A stretch of 64,000 bases of DNA from Isoetes taiwanensis (Eukaryota; Streptophyta; Lycopodiopsida; Isoetales; Isoetaceae), in the NCBI GenBank assembly GCA_021234155.1, contig JAJEKV010000063.1, forward strand, positions 8,020,095 to 8,084,094. The letters are read 5' to 3'. The translations under genes were made by a program, and so were the position numbers. The notes under the pieces were generated by a model, which was given only the letters and a program-made list of their open reading frames with translations, did no database searches and was not told the origin of the DNA. This document shows, piece by piece, positions 35,791 through 46,605 of the stretch (the stretch's first letter is position 1; each line of letters starts with the position of its first letter).

Positions 35791-36199
35791 TTAGGAGACC
35801 AGCGAGGGTTCGAATCCCGGCAACGTCGCTATTTTAAATTTATTCTTCCAGCTGCGAAGGAGCCCACCATAGCCAAAGCTTTGGAACCAAAAACCTCTTC
35901 CCGATCCAAAGCCTCGGCCCAGCTCCGGCGCCATAGCTCGAAACAAGACAAACCCGCGAATACTCAGCAGCGAAATGCCTGGGCCCTTTCCAATCCAAAC
36001 AAGAATCATGGAAAGCAATAAAAAAAAGGGGCTAATCCGGTCCGGCGAGGCACCATAGCCAGCAATTGGAGCTAGCGGACAAATGGGTTCTTCAAATTGA
36101 AGCACAAGACAGGGTCCAGAAGTGTTAGGGCAAGCAAAAACAGCGTGGGGATGAGTGGGTATGTGGGGAATTAGGGGGAGCACGTTAGAAGGATCGGTA

Positions 36200-36888
36200 A
36201 AATAATTCCGGCGACCTCCATAGCCAGGCAAGGGGCGAGCTCGGTGGTGGGCCGGCGATGAAGAGGGGGCTCTTTTTCTGTTTTGGGTGTTCGCAGCTGG
36301 CCGGGCCTTTCTTTTCTTACCTGGCCATAGTCATTGGGAGCACATGGCTGCTGCAGCGGCAGGGGCTCTTGCTCTACCTGTCTGAACTGAGAGCCCTTTT
36401 TCTTCGTCTTCCTTTTGGGTACTTGCTTGATCGTCCAACAGCGCCAGATTGCCCACAAATCCAGCGCTTTACAACCCAACAAGACGCCACATCAATTCCT
36501 GCCCTTTCTCGAATTCTGTTCTGTTCTTTTCTGTCTCTCCGCCGGATTTCGGATCTGCTGCCCAAATTCCTCTGCCGTTTGCTCGAATTGCGAACAAATT
36601 TTGCCCAAATCGGTGCCCCCCAGCTTCCAATCCCTGTTTATCTCTGCACCTTTTGGGCTCGATCATGTGCTAAGAATGGACCCAGCCCTTTATGGAATAC
36701 GAAAAATCGATCACCAGAAATGGGCAGAGAGGAAAATCAATCAGCTAGAGTTACTAGACAGAATCGAAGTAGATTCAAGCTTTTCTGCGCAGAGAAACTC
36801 GATCGAGTCATAGTTTTAGACACATTTTTGAACGGATTAGGCAGATTTTAGGCTTGATAGGAGGTGAGCTTTAGGACCGGAAACAGCT
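36200..36888 (+). other. 5' flank / probable 5' UTR of RRM gene copy 2
   Basis: Near-identical to 25300-25968. Here one open frame spans 36258-36851 (197 codons), but copy 1 breaks it by a two-T length difference near 25351, and it has no motif. I treat it as leader sequence. Confidence 0.45.
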
Positions 36889-38514
36889 ATGGCGGATCAT
36901 GTGGGCAGTGCCGGATCATCGAGAAGTGGCGGGTTGGGGGACCCAATTCGGGGGATACGACCCTAACAAAGGTTTTGTGGGCGGATTGGCCTGGGAAACA
37001 GATCGGGACACGATGCGCAGGTATTTCGAGCAGTTTGGAGACATTTTGGAGGCCGTTGTGATCACAGATAAGAACACAGGTCGCTCTAAAGGATATGGCT
37101 TTGTGGGTGCTTCTCTTAAACAAAAATTTCTTCTGCTTATTCAAGCTTTTCTGATCAGAAAACAGCTTATTCATCCTTGGTTTTGGTCCGGGTTTTTTTT
37201 GGATTTTTAGGTCACTTTTCGTGATCCCGAATCTGCAAGGAGAGCTTGTGTAGATCAAACTCCTCTCATAAAAATAAAAAAAAAAAACTGTAATCTAGCT
37301 TCTCTGGGTGTTCGGCATCGTTTTGGAACTCCGATTTATACAGGTATATAATCACCGGAACTCCATAGCTGGAATTCTTAAGCTCTGCACTGTTTTAGGG
37401 CAATTTTAGTTCTTGGGTTTGTTCCCTATCACCCATTTCTTTCCATTTCCGATCGTTTCAAGCACACATACGGCGTTTCTGATCGATCCTTTTGTTGGGT
37501 TTTTTGTTCCGATCATAGGAATATCACCCAGCTGGTTTTTAAATTGTTGGGTCTTCTTCCGGATCAACAATTTCTTTCAATTTTGACCTAGCAAGCAGAA
37601 AAACTGCCCGTGTTCTTCACCTTTTGATCCTAGCAAGCAGGAATAGTGCACTATTTTTTCAGATTAGATGATCTCAGCAACGGAAACATTCTTTAATCAT
37701 AGTTAGGATTTGTTATTGATCGTTCGTTCCCGTTCAGGAGGCCGGTTTAGGCCCGCCGCTGCAGCACCTCGTTTTGGAGCAACTCCGGCGTACGTTTCTA
37801 CCTATGCTCAATCGGGAGCTTTCGCGTATCAACAAGGCTACTATCCATACAGGTGAGTGGATCAATCAGACCTATGCTTCAACTCCGGCGATCAAATTTC
37901 TGCACCCAAATTCTTATTATTTTTTATTCCTTTTTTCTGCTGATCAGCTATGCAACCTATTCGCCAGAGTACTACGCGCAGGTAAGGGCCCAATTCCTCC
38001 ATCTTTTAGCTTCAACTTTGAGTACTCCGGCATTGATTAGCAAACCGAATTTGGGTTTCTGTTTGTAGAATTTGTATGCTCCATATGCTGCGCTTCCACA
38101 ATTTTATGGCAGCCCAAATCCTGCAATCTACACTTATCCAGGACTTGGCCAACCTCTGCAGATGCCGACAAGCTATACCAATTTGCCGCAACAGTATGGA
38201 TTTCAAGGATCTCACTTAATTCCTTACAACAGCGGTACTGCAATTAGCAGCATTGCCACAGTTCCTCCATATCTGGCCGGAATTTCAACTCCGACCTCTG
38301 TGCCATCTCCAGGTTCGTAATTTCTCGACACCAATTTTTTTTTTTTTCCCTCTTCTCATGAATCATAAACCATTTTTTTTTCCTTCTGATTTGATTTTTT
38401 TTTTGGGTTTCAGGAATTACAACTCCGGCGCCAATTCCTCAGCAATTCTCTGTTCCTGCCCCTTCCATTCCGCCATACTCCCTCGGTTCGGGCGCTATTC
38501 AATCTTCGAGTTGA
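36889..38514 (+). pseudogene. RRM RNA-binding protein, copy 2 (disrupted)
   Basis: Same six exons as copy 1: 36889-37102, 37211-37343, 37738-37852, 37948-37981, 38069-38312 and 38414-38514. Exon 1 has three homopolymer differences from copy 1 (G7 to G5, G4 to G5, T5 to T4), a net loss of two bases, which brings a stop before the RRM. In exon 2 thirty bases at 37261-37290 are replaced by an A-rich run of the same length, removing the VIDGRRA motif. Exons 3-5 match copy 1, and the last exon ends cleanly with SLGSGAIQSSS at 38512-38514. The splice sites are intact. The damage is of the kind produced by long-read consensus error, so this could be a second working gene in the plant. Confidence 0.8.
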
Positions 38515-40307
38515 TGAAGACACGACATTCTTTTGAAGATTTTATAGGTTCCTTACATTCGATATCCTGGATTTTTGTTTCTGGTTCGGGAACTAGATCC
38601 GGCATAAATCTTCAAACAAAAAATCTCTTAGCTCTTATGCATCATCACCTTCATCATTTATTTTGGGAGGTTCGTCGTTTAGTTCCATTCCATCCACCGT
38701 ACCTGCTCATTCATGGCAACAAAACCATCGAATCACATTGGTCAGTTGAAGATCTAGAATTCACGGATTTGATCCTGTCCATGAAGATTCTAGCACAGAA
38801 ATTTAAGCTTCATGGGCTGTTTTCGCCCATTTCAGAAGAGATATTGATCAGATCACATTTTAGAAACATTGATCAAGCCATCAGTTTGAAGCTCTTTGGA
38901 GAGCACGGATTCATCTATCAGATTCAGAAGCAGCAGCACAGCATCATTTCATCATTCATCATCATAAAAGATAAATCAGGACAAACCTATCCCAATCCCA
39001 TGTAATTTATTTGACATTAACAAAAATTTAGATGTTTAGTTAATACGGATCTGTGCAATTGTTAATGGGAGGGCAGGCAGGAAGGACCGTGCTGCAGCGG
39101 CGAAAAAATGGAGGCAGGTACTTGTTCTTCGTCTTTAGTAAAGGTAGTGTGGGCAGCGCCGTAAGCTGCCGGAACTGGGGCAAATTGGTTGATGGCTCTG
39201 CAAAAAATTCAGTTGGGTGTTGGGGGCAGAGGCTCTGGCAGATCAGAGACCGCCATAGCCAGATCAACCGCAGCTTCTTAAGCTCTGGCGAAAGCGAGAG
39301 ACAGATAGATATACATTAAACAATGAATTTCTTCCCGTCCATCCAGGCATGTGGGCAGCCTGCCCGCCCTGCAGCCTTTCTCTCCTCGGGCAGCCTGCCC
39401 GGCCACTGCCCGGTCGGCGGCGGGCAGTTGCCCGGTCACCTCGTTTCTTCCGTTGGATGCTTCTGTTTCAGCGGTTGCGATTTGGCGTCTGTCTTTACGG
39501 CTGCATTTGGATAAGTCAGACACGTGGCTAGTTTAGGGGATAAGCTTGCGTAGTTTAGTGGATTCCATTTTGGGTTAGTTATATTCGGAAGTATTTCCAT
39601 GCTAGATTTGCACTTGTATAAGTTTAAATTGGAACACAACCCCCACCCCCCAAAGGAAAAAAAAAAAAAAAAAAAAAAAAGCAAGCAAAAAACTTTCAGG
39701 CTTCGAAATATTCACTACCTTCATCCACATAATTTGCTGATGCATTTCATGCTCCACCGGATTCTCCATATATGCCAATGAGTGTCTACGAGATTTTGCA
39801 CACAAACCTTTTATTGAAGAGCCTTTACTTAGAGTGCTCTTCGCACAGTTGATTGTGGTGGTTAATGCTTCCTTGCACTTTGTTTCCCATGCACCAATAA
39901 ACACCCTTCATCTGTCGCCGTTCTCTGCCATCGCAAACTCGCTCCTCTCCATCATCTCTCCCTTGGGAACAAATCTTGCCCTTCCATTTTAAGCTTACCA
40001 GTTCTAAGCTCCAAACTTGTCATGTCTAGTCGTCTTGTCTTATCTTATCCAACGCTTAAGCTTACATTCTGTAGAAAGCATAGAGGATGTGAGAGCTAGC
40101 CATCCTTTGCTAAGTCGAAATGCTCCCTATGGCTGACATAGTCAAGACATGACCCTCTTTTCTGACACCATGCTTGAAGGTTCTTTGCCATTTGACGAAG
40201 AGACGATTGGAATAGGTTACCTTATTTGTCTTTTTCACTAAGGTAATTTTATTTTTGTTATTTATGTTGTCGAACAAATTGACCTAATATCCAATGAACT
40301 TCAACGT
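38515..40307. other. 3' UTR and GC-rich end of unit 2
   Basis: Counterpart of 27616-29374. The GGGCAGCCTGCCCG pair is at 39352-39400. The A-run at 39655-39680 is longer than in unit 1. No gene recognised. Confidence 0.5.
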
Positions 40308-40540
40308 CAATACAGTTGGTACACTCTATCCTGCTATACTTCCAACATCGATTGTGGGATATGAGACAAGGACATGTTCTAGTAATGAGCAAAGCCATGT
40401 GCCCTGTTGAATAGTAGAAAATGAAATGTAGGATTGGATATTGGCCAATCGACACTTTATGTTGTTCTTAATGTTGTCTTTCGAGGGCCGTCAGATCATA
40501 TTTATTATTTAATCCCATCGATCCGAGACATCGGATCGCC
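40308..40540. other. Single-copy flank with terminal hairpin
   Basis: Unique sequence beyond the duplication. At 40519-40538 CGATCCGA and TCGGATCG form a perfect 8-bp stem with a GACA loop, directly before the inverted-end element at 40541. Confidence 0.6.
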
Positions 40541-41172
40541 ATTCTAGAATGGGACGAGCATGCATGTTTTGCATGCATGCGGGCGGCGCATGCCCGTTTT
40601 GGTTGGGAGTTCGCTATTTTAGGCCGGCGTTTACGCATCAACGTCTGCATCGGTCTTCCTCTTCTCTCGGCCGATTACCTATTTCTCTTTTGAACCCACC
40701 CTCCCCCCTTCTTTGTTTATTATATTTGTCGCGTGGCACGCTACAATGACCCCCCACTCTGGGAGGTTTGTTTTTTTTTTTTTTTGGTGTTGGTGTTGTG
40801 CGGTCTGCCGGGTTAGCGGCGGCATCTGTTTTTGACTTCTCCCATTCGGTGGGTTTTGGGGCGATTTCTACGCGCTTGCGTTTGTCTAAGCCCCTTGCCG
40901 AAGGTTTATCACTAGGGTTTTTCCTCGAAAACCCGAAAGGGCGGGGGTTTTTAATCCCGGTGATAAGCTTTCGGCAGGTACACCAACCAAACATCTGTTA
41001 GCATTGTATTTTTGGGGTCCAAATGATATAATTGGATTTTCCCTTTATTTTCGTGGGTAGTTCGCATGTGTGCTACCCACTATCCACCATTGTAGAAAAT
41101 CTGCTGAGATGAATGAGAAGCAAGTCTAAGTCCGGGCGGTTTGTTGGTTTCATGCGAGTCCCATTCTAGAAT
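40541..41172 (+). mobile_element. Inverted-end element, long type, copy 4
   Basis: Ends ATTCTAGAATGGGACGAGCATG and, in reverse, ATTCTAGAATGGGACTCGCATG. Internal TTTATCACTAGGG..CCCGGTGATAAGC stem around the TTTTTCCTCGAAAACCC core. No coding capacity. Confidence 0.7.
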
Positions 41173-41541
41173 AAGTTTTTTCCATCACGACTGTGTTTAA
41201 ATCTCATTATTCTAGCAAGTTTAAATGTTGTTTTGTCATCAATTAGAAAGCTTATATGTCGCAAGCTCATTTTAAGGTGATCCATGCAAAGGTTAGAGCT
41301 TCCATTAAACTTAAATGTACATTAGAGCCATAATATTGCAAATGGATGGTTGCAAAAGCTTCTGGCCTACATAATGTTTCTTTTGTCTTTCTACACAGAG
41401 AGAGGGAAGGGTAGCATGATTCATATTACATGGAGGCAAGTGGTACTAAAGGTCGTAGTGACTTGAGCTGTAGATAATTATTTTCTACCATCCCTGCAAG
41501 TTAAGAACACATGTAAGAATGCAGTTGGACTTTCCTCCTCA

Positions 41542-41581
41542 CATCCATCCATCCATCCATCCATCCATCCATCCATCCATC
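41542..41581 (+). repeat. (CATC)n microsatellite
   Basis: About ten uninterrupted CATC repeats. Confidence 0.95.
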
Positions 41582-41795
41582 AGAATGAAGATCGAATTAT
41601 TGAGGGCAAACTGTCATTTCAACATCGTACTTCTACACTTTGGCAACAATACATTGTCGTTAAAACTTGAATCAAGAGATGCGAACTATTATGCTTGAAT
41701 TGAAATGTATCAAAACAACCTCAAATGACACAATTTTGGATCATCATTAGATGAGTTCATGACAATAAAGTGAGAGAATAATATTTTAGCATATA

Positions 41796-42023
41796 TTACT
41801 ATTTGATTGTTTGATTCACTCTAATGCAATGTAAAGTGAATCGACACTTGTAGAGTAAAAAATAATGTGATTTCTATGCATCTTATAGAGTTAGTGTCTA
41901 ATAGATGTGTTACTATTTGATTGTTTGATTCACTCTAATGCAATGTAAAGTGAATCGACACTTGTAGAGTAAAAAATAATGTGTTTTCTATGCATCCTAT
42001 AGAGTTATTGTCTAATAGATGTG
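41796..42023. repeat. 114-bp tandem duplication with internal hairpin
   Basis: Units 41796-41909 and 41910-42023 differ at only a few bases. Each contains GATTCACT and AGTGAATC, a perfect 8-bp stem separated by 14 bases. Confidence 0.9.
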
Positions 42024-42235
42024 AAAAATACTATAATACTATATTTATGTTAAATTATATTATACTATAAATTATGCCCGACATTGTTGACAATTCTGTA
42101 AATGTTGGGAACCTATAAATGAAAAGCATGAATGTGTCTTTAATCATTTGTGACATAATTATTACTTAGAAGTTATGTTATCTAGGATTGATAAGATTTA
42201 AAAAATATAGTCATACATATCTGCAATTCTAGAAT

Positions 42236-42912
42236 GGGGCTCGCATGAAAACGACAAAAACCTCCCGATAGATAGATAGATATGCTTCTCATCATCTCAT
42301 GAGATTTTCTACAATGGTGGATAGTGGGTAGCCACACACATGCTAAATACCCATGAAAAATAAAGGGAATGTCCAATTATACAACTTGGACTTCAAAAAA
42401 TACAATGCTAATAGATATTTGGTTTGTGTACCTACCGAAAGCTTATCACTGTGATTAAAAACCCCCGCCCTTTTGGGTTTTCGAGGAAAAACCCTAGTGA
42501 TAAGCCTTCGACAAGGGGCTTGGACAAATGTAAGGCCGAAAAATCGGTTTAAAAAAACCCACGAATGGAGAAGTCGAAGCTGTTGTCACTTGCCAACCTG
42601 TACCTATACATCACCAACACTAAAACAAATGTGAAAAAGCAAACCTCCCAAAGTGGAGGGGCTGATCAAGCGTGCCACGTAACAACAAAAGAAAAACCTC
42701 TTCAAATAAAGGGGCTGGTCACGCGTGCCAGGCGACAAATACATTAAACAATTAAGGGGGGAGGGTGGGTTTCAAAGAATAGAGAATAAGGTACTGTTGA
42801 GAGAGAAGAGGAAGCGCCGCTAAGATATTAATGAAGAACCTCGCCTAATATAGCGATCTCCCAACCAGAGAAAGCATGCAATGCATGCATGCATGCTCTC
42901 CCTCTTTAGAAT
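42236..42912 (-). mobile_element. Inverted-end element, long type, copy 5
   Basis: In reverse orientation relative to copies 2-4. Left end ATTCTAGAATGGGGCTCGCATG; right end CATGCTCTCCCTCTTTAGAAT. Interior has GCTTATCACTGTG and CTAGTGATAAGC around the conserved core. Followed at once by the hairpin CGATCC..GGATCG (42915-42934). Confidence 0.7.
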
Positions 42913-42939
42913 CTCGATCCAATGGCTAGGATCGATGTG

Positions 42940-43287
42940 ATTCTAGAATGTGGCTCGCATGAAAACGACAAAAACCCCCCGAATAGAAGAGAACTTCCTT
43001 ATCAAAAACGGGTTCGAGGGCGAAAGGTCAAAGGATGGCCAAAAAAGAGGCAAGGCCGAGAAAGGGCATGCCATAGCATGAAAGAAATGCCAAATTGGTC
43101 AATGCAAGCAGGGAAAAGCCCCTCCCCCTGCATGGTTTCAAAAAATTGAGAATAAGGTACTGCTGAGAGAGAAGAGGAAGCACTGATGAGATGTTGATGA
43201 ACAACCTCGCCTAATATAGCGATCTGCCAACCAGAGAAAGCATGCAATGCATGCATGCGAGATATGCATGCTCGCCCTCTCTAGAAT
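42940..43287 (-). mobile_element. Inverted-end element, short type, copy 6
   Basis: Left end ATTCTAGAATGTGGCTCGCATG; right end GCATGCTCGCCCTCTCTAGAAT. Interior matches copy 1 in reverse (GGCATGCCATAGCATGAAAG, GGGAAAAGCCCCTCCCC). The right flank again has a hairpin, GATCCGA/TCGGATC at 43291-43308. Confidence 0.7.
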
Positions 43288-44157
43288 CTCGATCCGATGG
43301 CTCGGATCAATGGGATTAGTCGAAATCAGCTTAGGCATATCCCTAACTACTCAGTCTAAAGTGCCACTACACACTTGGTGCTTGAGTTATCCAAAGACCA
43401 TCTACAACTCTTAGAAATTGCATGTCGAAAAAATTGCAAGTCTGAAATGCCAAATGATCTTAAATCTAAGAACCTACTATATATTACAAAATAGTTTCAT
43501 CAATGTTCCATTCACGCATATTGTTTCTATTCACGTGTCATAATTGCAAATGATTTGATAAACAACTGGAACTAAAATTCCAAACTTTCAAAAAGGAACA
43601 TAAACATATCACAATATACTCGCGTGCAAACCAACTATGAAGAAGTATATAGGCCAAACAACAAACTTCAAACAAAGGATGTACGAGCTCAAAACAAATC
43701 CAAACCCTTTGACACACTGACAAAATGACATCTCGCATTTCTGATTGAAGGGGAATATGTTTGTCAACGAAACAAGTCTGAAAGTGGTTATGCACATGTT
43801 GCTTGAGCTCTATTGGCTCTGTTAGCACCGAGCCATCTGGCAAAAGCAGTGAGGACATGGTTGACGTCACGCAACGTCTCTTAGTCGCACGAAAAGAAGC
43901 CTGTATAATAGTCTCCATCACAAAACCACTGCAGACCTACTTTCGTCTTTGTCTGCTGGATTTGCTCCTCCTTCAATGCTTGGACCTGTGCCAGAATATC
44001 TCGATCATGAACATCTGGAAGGAGTCCCTGTCGAGAATGGAGCAGATTCTGATACAAGGCGTCCAATAAAGCGTACTACTGCAGACTCTCGGCCCCACTG
44101 TTTGGCAAAGCCTTTGACAGCTGCAATTGCATCCACTATGCCAGCTATGCCTCGACG

Positions 44158-44621
44158 TCAGCTGAAGGTATTTTTCCAAATGTTCTTGCAGCCTTCCTGA
44201 AAGACAACATACTTCAAGAACTTTACATTCAAGCGAAAACATGTCCGTCCAGGTTGTCGCTGCTGCAAAGGCTTGTCTGAAAGGAATTGCGGATGGTGGT
44301 ATGAAACTGAGTTGTCTCTGAGACAGAACTGGAAGAGACCTGAAAGTGCCACAGCTGCATCTGCATTGCAGTAAGCTCTATCAAACCGAGAGGCTTGCGC
44401 GGCCCCCACTATCTCTCTGCACTAGCAGAATCAGTTGTTGCGATAAGAACATTGAACCTTCGACCAATCATATATGCAAGCTTTGATACGTCTCCCTTGC
44501 GACACTTGTGCTCTTGAAGACATATAAACTGGGCATCTAAGCTAGATAAGTAGAAGGAAATATGACTACGCTTGAGGGGGGAGGAGGCTACCCCCTGAAC
44601 ATTCCATGAAACTAACTGCAT
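44158..44621 (-). pseudogene. LINE endonuclease remnant, unit A
   Basis: N-terminal part MQLVSWNVQGVASS..CLQEHKC (Gln kept where copy P1 has a stop) runs to TDSASAER. It is then fused by deletion to ASRFDRAYCNADAAVALSG, losing the catalytic GDLNM block. Linker sequence (LLLPDGSVLTEPIELKQHV) follows at 43921-43700. Confidence 0.75.
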
Positions 44622-44731
44622 TGACCTTGTGATAGGATCAATTCAGATGAGACCGCTAGTGTCTCAAGGGAATTTGAGGTTGTCTCCTGGGCATCTGGTA
44701 TGGCAATAACCTCATCAACTAAATTAGCCCA

Positions 44732-45307
44732 CTAAAGCGGATCAAAGCGACCACAATAGGATGCAATAAGAGGAGTAAAGCTACATGAAGCAGGAACTGA
44801 GGGCTGAGATGCAGAGGAGTTAGATTTCTTAGCCAATTTTCGTGGTTGACGAAGAGCCGGTGGATGTTTTAGTGGTGGGTGGATGCCACGTCGATCAATG
44901 TCCATGTACTGTCCACGAGCCTCTTCAATTTGCTCTTGCGATCTCTGAATCTCAGCCAGTCTCAACATTTGGCATGAACTTGGAATCTTGTAGCTCTGGA
45001 GGAAAACATTCAATAGCAAACGAGAATGGGACACGTAAGGCATCTGGCTTAGTTGGAAAGGATCTAAGAACATACTACTGATAGAGCAAGAAGTGCTTCT
45101 AAAGAGGATCGATACACCTCGTTCTATGAGTTGAACCGCCAGCTCAGGAGATTCAAACATCAAAAGAAAGCATCGTTGATCTTTTGCCACAAGCTTGATA
45201 GATTGATAAGTAGGAATCCCTAGCTTGTGAAGGTGCCCAGATAGCCAAGATCCCACGTGCTTCAGACCCAAGAAAGGGCCAGTGAGAAGTGGCAAACTAT
45301 AGAACAC
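44732..45307 (-). pseudogene. LINE ORF1, most complete copy (unit A)
   Basis: An open frame of 191 codons. Residues about 15-75 (GLKHVGSWLSGHLHKLGIP, LVAKDQRCFLLMFESPE) form an alternating hydrophobic pattern like an RRM core, consistent with an LINE gag-like RNA-binding protein. The C-terminal part is polar (QRSQEQIEEARGQYMDIDRR) with SASQPSVPASCS. Its first codons come from the junction with the TRIM internal domain, so the start is not original. Function is inferred from position before the endonuclease. Confidence 0.5.
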
Positions 45308-45309
45308 GC

Positions 45310-45765
45310 AACTATGGGGGCATGTATAACTTGGATATCATTAGACGTTATGGTCTTGGCATTGTCTTGGACAACATGGGATGGTGTGGTATATGGTCTT
45401 ACGATGCTCGAGGACGAGCATAGTTCTAGTGGGAGAGATTGTAACAGGCCCATATGGGAGGCTGCTCCAGTAGATCTTGGTGTGGTGTTTCCTGACATCA
45501 CCATAAGTGGGTGGGATGCATTTCCCAAATATCCGAATGTTTAGGCCAATTGATTTATGTCGGGGTGGTTGAGGAAGATTACATTTAGTATCAGGGCCGG
45601 GCTCGCGTTCGAGTCTCCATGGGGGCATGTATAACTTGGATTCCATTTGACGATATGGCCTTGGCTTGGTCTTGAACACCATGGATGGTGTGGTCTATGG
45701 TTTTGTGATGCTTGAGGATGAGCACCCTAGTGGGAGAGATTGTAACGGATGGATACAAGACCCAT
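45310..45765 (+). mobile_element. TRIM, partial, in unit A
   Basis: Internal domain from 45313, purine tract GTGGGAGAGAT, LTR at 45440-45583 (TG..CA), primer-site-like TTTAGTATCAGGGCC, second internal domain, purine tract, then only about 25 bases of a further LTR from 45741. It joins the ORF1 start directly at 45307-45313. Confidence 0.75.
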
Positions 45766-46092
45766 TTGAGGCCTAGCGATTAGTTTCTTTATTCATATAA
45801 AGCTCATTAGAATGGTTTATGCTATTCTTATTTCGACAAGCAGTTGTGGCCTTTCATTAATACATAAATTTATTTAGCTGGCATTTATGGATCAATTTGT
45901 ACACAGTGCTGATGCCTTCATTAGAAGGCATCTCCATGTTGATGGAACTACATGGGATATAGTAATAAGCTGTTTTATTTCAAAAATGTTGACTTTATGT
46001 TATCCACAATTTATGCTATGCTATGCTATATAAGGAATAATTTTGAAGCATGAGTTCTCAGTGGCTGTGATCTCCTATCCCAACCAGGAAAC

Positions 46093-46605
46093 TGTAACGT
46101 TCCTAATTGACATGCCCTTAACCAACTGGGCAAAATCGTCTAGACATTTATGAGTGATCTTCTATCCCAACCAGGAAACTGTAGCGTTCCTAACTGACAT
46201 GCCCTTAACCAACTGGGCAAAATCGTCTAGACGTTTATGAGTAGTCGCTTCTATCCATTTATGTCGGTGTCTCGAGAATGCGACACCAAGATCCACTCGA
46301 GCGGTCTCCTATGGATCCGTTACAATCTCTCCCACTAGAACTATGCCCGTCCTCGAGCATTACAGACCAAGTCATGACCTACCGTCCAACGGTATTCCGG
46401 GTCATACTTGCCCCCATGGAGACTTGGAGACTCGAACTCCAGCCCTTCTCTAATATCAAATGTAACGTTCCTAACCGACATGCCCTTGACCAACTAGGCA
46501 AAACCGTCTAAACGTTTATGAGTAGTCACTTCTACCCATTTATGCCGGTGTCTCGGGAACACGACACCAAGATCCACTTGAGCGGTCTCCCATGGGTCGG
46601 TTACA
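46093..46605 (-). mobile_element. Complete TRIM insertion with 5-bp target duplication
   Basis: LTRs of 145 bases at 46180-46324 and 46461-46605, both starting TGTA(A/G)CGTTCC and ending GTTACA on the plus strand. The internal domain is 46325-46460. Read on the minus strand there is a tRNA-iMet-like primer site next to the 46461 LTR and the purine tract GTGGGAGAGAT next to the 46324 LTR. GAAAC flanks both sides (46175-46179 and 46606-46610), and the empty site (AGGAGAAACTCG in reverse at about 4790-4805) has one copy. A later 87-base duplication repeats flank plus LTR start at 46093-46179. No coding capacity: it depends on another element's enzymes. Confidence 0.88.

Larger units (their letters stand above)
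29390..40307 (+). repeat. Large tandem duplication, unit 2 (about 10.9 kb)
   Basis: Direct repeat of 18506-29374. The offset between matching points stays near 10,920 across the gene half (23663 versus 34588, 25969 versus 36889, 28357 versus 39278). It has an extra inverted-repeat MITE at 29849-30127 that is only partly visible in unit 1. Confidence 0.95.
41173..42235. other. Intergenic stretch with small repeats
   Basis: No gene recognised. Contains a (CATC)n tract at 41542-41581 and a perfect-spacing tandem duplication at 41796-42023 listed separately. The rest is AT-rich. Confidence 0.6.

Noticed and set aside
36258-36851. 197-codon frame upstream of RRM gene copy 2
   Set aside because: Broken in the near-identical unit 1 copy by a T-run length difference, overlapped by frames on both strands, no motif. 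More likely leader sequence.
38253-39005. 250-codon frame across the end of RRM gene copy 2
   Set aside because: It reads exon 5, an intron and the 3' UTR in a different frame from the spliced gene. Intron phases support the six-exon model instead.
42236-43287. Two adjacent inverted-end elements as the two arms of one large transposon
   Set aside because: Each has its own pair of ends and a separate hairpin, and each matches a different stand-alone form elsewhere in the window.
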